Of a stretch of DNA of 8,016 nt, positions 6,864-8,016 are shown in pieces; within the stretch, counting starts at the first letter, position 1; each line of letters begins with the position of its first letter. The DNA is taken from assembly GCA_024404475.1 (NCBI GenBank), contig JAKSPV010000064.1, positions 1 through 8,016 of the forward strand, in the 5' to 3' direction. The position numbers were made by a program, and so were the translations under genes. This DNA is from Clostridia bacterium (GTDB lineage: Bacteria; Bacillota; Clostridia; Oscillospirales; CAG-272). The notes beneath the pieces were generated by a model, which was not told the origin of the DNA, searched no databases, and saw nothing but the letters and a program-made list of their open reading frames with translations.

Positions 6864-7731
6864 AGCGGTGCTTCGCGTGGAAGGAAATGCCGACGGCGTC
6901 CGGGCCGCAATGGCTGCCGGCGGTCGGGTTGACGGGCACGAATACGATCGACAAATCGTCGCCGAATTTTTCACGCAGCATGCCGGCGACTTCTTCGGCG
7001 ATATCGGGCGCGTCGGTGTGACCGACAACAACAGTATGTTCTTTCACGCCGTCGCCGAGTTCTTCGACGTAGGCGACGAGGCGCTCCATCGCGCGGACGC
7101 GTCCGCGCTCCTTTCCGATGCTGACCATCTTGCCTTCTTCGTTCATGTGGATGATCGGGCGCACGCCGACGAGCGTGCCCATCATCGCAGCGAGACCGCT
7201 GACGCGGCCGCTCTTCTTGAAGAATTTGAGGTCGTCCGCGAAGAAGTACACGGCGTAGTGATCGACTTCCTGTGCCGCCCACGCGAGGATCTCCTCGGCG
7301 GTCTTGCCGGCTTTGTAGAGTTCGCCGATCGCCAGAACGATATTATAACTGATGATCGTGATGCCCTTCGTATCGACCGTATGGAATTTCCGCTCGGGGT
7401 ATTTCAAAAGCAATTCGTCAACGGCACGCTTCATGACGTCGAACGTCGCCGTCATCGCGGCGGAAAAATGGACGTAGAGGATGTCATCGCCGGCGGCGAA
7501 GACGGGCTCGAAATACGCTTTATAGCGTTCCTCGCTGATCGCGCTCGTAGAGGGGAGGACGCCCGAGCGCAGCATCTCGTAAAAGCCGTGCACGTCGAAC
7601 GTGTCGAAGTCCTCATAGGGGTACGTAGTCGTGCCATCCACACTGTACGGCATGCTGATGAGGTGATACCCGTACCGTGCCGCGACCTCCGGGGTGATAT
7701 CGGTGTCAGTGTCTGTAAAAAGCTGGTACAT
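6862..7731 (-). CDS. DegV-family fatty-acid-binding protein (FakB-like)
   Basis: A 289-aa protein of the DegV/FakB family. These bind a single fatty acid in a deep pocket and, in the Fak system, hand it to the kinase FakA to make acyl-phosphate. Marks in order are the N-terminal FTDTDTDITPE (5-15), PSTSAIS (60-66, where many members have TSQPS), HFSAAMTATF (88-97), VDTKGITIISYN (119-130), LKFFKKSGRVSG (168-179), GVRPII (189-194), VVVGHTDAP (234-242) and a C-terminal AGSHCGPDAVG (271-281, for the usual GAHTGPGALG). Start 7731 is chosen because AGGAAG lies 7 nt upstream; a GTG at 7749 would place that site inside the gene. The neighbours are telling: a FakA-tail-like gene 20 bp upstream, and plsX, whose substrate is acyl-phosphate, downstream. 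FakB function is well supported by context; which fatty acid it binds is unknown. Confidence 0.93.
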   Translation of the reverse strand: MYQLFTDTDTDITPEVAARYGYHLISMPYSVDGTTTYPYEDFDTFDVHGFYEMLRSGVLPSTSAISEERYKAYFEPVFAAGDDILYVHFSAAMTATFDVMKRAVDELLLKYPERKFHTVDTKGITIISYNIVLAIGELYKAGKTAEEILAWAAQEVDHYAVYFFADDLKFFKKSGRVSGLAAMMGTLVGVRPIIHMNEEGKMVSIGKERGRVRAMERLVAYVEELGDGVKEHTVVVGHTDAPDIAEEVAGMLREKFGDDLSIVFVPVNPTAGSHCGPDAVGISFHAKHR

Positions 7732-7751
7732 GATGTCGCTTCCTTTCACGT

Positions 7752-7979
7752 TTATTGCAGAAGAATGAAATAATCCTCAAGGGGTTGGCCGCCCTCTTCG
7801 GTGATGATCTCCGTGCGGCGGTAAATTGCAGAGAGGCGGTCGCGGAGCGAACGCGCCTCCTCTGCCGGGACGGATGCACCGCAGATCAGGAGCATGACGC
7901 CGTAGCGGCCGGCGTTCCCATGTAGCGGCCCGCCGTTCGGCGTTACCGAGTCCATCGCGTAGATTCCGTAGCCGCTCAT
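7752..7979 (-). CDS. Small protein resembling the C-terminal tail of fatty acid kinase FakA/YloV
   Basis: A 75-aa soluble protein with no membrane segment. Residues ~28-75 read as strand-helix-strand: VMLLICGA, then PAEEARSLRDRLSAIYR, then TEIITEEGGQPLEDYFILLQ. As I recall the family, FakA/YloV (DAK-like fatty acid kinases) end in a short domain of this shape, with a GGQP motif 13 residues from the C-terminus and an acidic helix before it. Spacing to the end is the same here, although the tyrosine that usually follows GGQP-L/V is replaced (GGQPLED). The N-terminal 27 residues are not recognised. ATG 7979 follows AGAGGAG by 5 nt and is taken as the start. However, the frame stays open without a stop to the window edge, so this could instead be the 3' end of a longer gene, including fakA itself. 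The out-of-frame look of the upstream codons (TTA, AGA, GGA) argues for the short form. It lies 20 bp before degV, matching a kinase plus binding-protein pair. Confidence 0.7.
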   Translation of the reverse strand: MSGYGIYAMDSVTPNGGPLHGNAGRYGVMLLICGASVPAEEARSLRDRLSAIYRRTEIITEEGGQPLEDYFILLQ

Positions 7980-7982
7980 GGT

Positions 7983-7997
7983 TGCTCCTCTGGAGCA
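7983..7997 (-). promoter_or_regulatory. Ribosome binding site of the small gene inside a short inverted repeat
   Basis: On the minus strand TGCTCC-AGA-GGAGCA is a perfect 6-bp stem with a 3-nt loop. The right half contains the GGAG that would bind the ribosome 5 nt before ATG 7979. If it folds, it would mask the site. The stem is short, so this may be chance. The remaining bases to the window edge (7998-8016) are AT-rich and show no recognisable gene, though TAA at 8008-8006 could end an upstream gene. Confidence 0.4.
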
Positions 7998-8016
7998 GGG
8001 GGTTTTTAAATCGATG

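Noticed and set aside
6851..6910. Upstream extension of the GNAT gene to a start at 6910
   Set aside because: It would overlap the end of degV by about 49 bp and add an Arg-rich stretch unlike the family, and the good ribosome site lies before 6850.
5228..7021. A 597-codon open frame on the plus strand, antisense to plsX and the GNAT gene
   Set aside because: It spans three clear minus-strand genes, has no recognisable domain and low-complexity stretches, and has no ribosome site. It is a shadow of codon bias.
7732..7749. GTG start for degV at 7749
   Set aside because: The ribosome site AGGAAG lies inside this extension and is correctly spaced for ATG 7731.
8006..8016. TAA at 8008-8006 as the end of an upstream gene
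   Set aside because: Only a few codons are visible before the window edge, so coding cannot be judged.

Overview
The window looks like a chromosomal segment of a moderately GC-rich, low-to-mid-GC-lineage Firmicute (Bacillota; Negativicutes or a GC-rich Clostridia member would fit). This rests on sigma-A-type promoters, strong AGGAGG-like ribosome sites, a DegV protein next to PlsX, and a SpoIIE-type phosphatase with a LytS-like membrane module. The taxon is an inference; no rRNA or marker gene is present. Every convincing gene is on the minus strand, so the transcription order runs from high to low coordinates.

Region 1 (7979 down to 4449) is a tight five-gene run, with gaps of 11-20 bp or an 8-bp overlap. 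It comprises a 75-aa protein whose last ~44 residues resemble the C-terminal tail of the fatty acid kinase FakA/YloV, a DegV-family (FakB-like) fatty-acid-binding protein, a GNAT-fold protein of unknown substrate, PlsX (acyl-ACP:phosphate acyltransferase) and acyl carrier protein. A clear intrinsic terminator (4381-4413) ends the run. Its promoter must lie upstream of the window. In the known Fak pathway, FakB presents a fatty acid to FakA for phosphorylation and PlsX exchanges the acyl-phosphate with acyl-ACP. The gene set therefore reads as an acyl-phosphate/acyl-ACP module for phospholipid synthesis and fatty acid uptake or recycling, with the GNAT protein as the unexplained member.

Region 2 (4334 down to 1437) is a single-gene unit with its own extended -10 promoter and a very strong terminator. 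It encodes a 935-aa membrane sensor that combines a LytS-like 5-TM module, an extracytoplasmic sensor region, HAMP, a SpoIIE/RsbU-type PP2C phosphatase and an RsbW-like ATPase domain in one chain. No STAS antagonist or sigma factor is visible nearby.

Region 3 (1411 down to 1) starts with a near-consensus promoter followed by a 14-bp perfect inverted repeat at the predicted transcription start. It then encodes an AMP-forming acyl-CoA synthetase that runs off the left edge. Together the window is dominated by acyl-chain activation (acyl-P, acyl-ACP, probably acyl-CoA), with a signalling phosphatase between the two lipid units. The plus strand carries long open frames, but they are shadows of the minus-strand genes.
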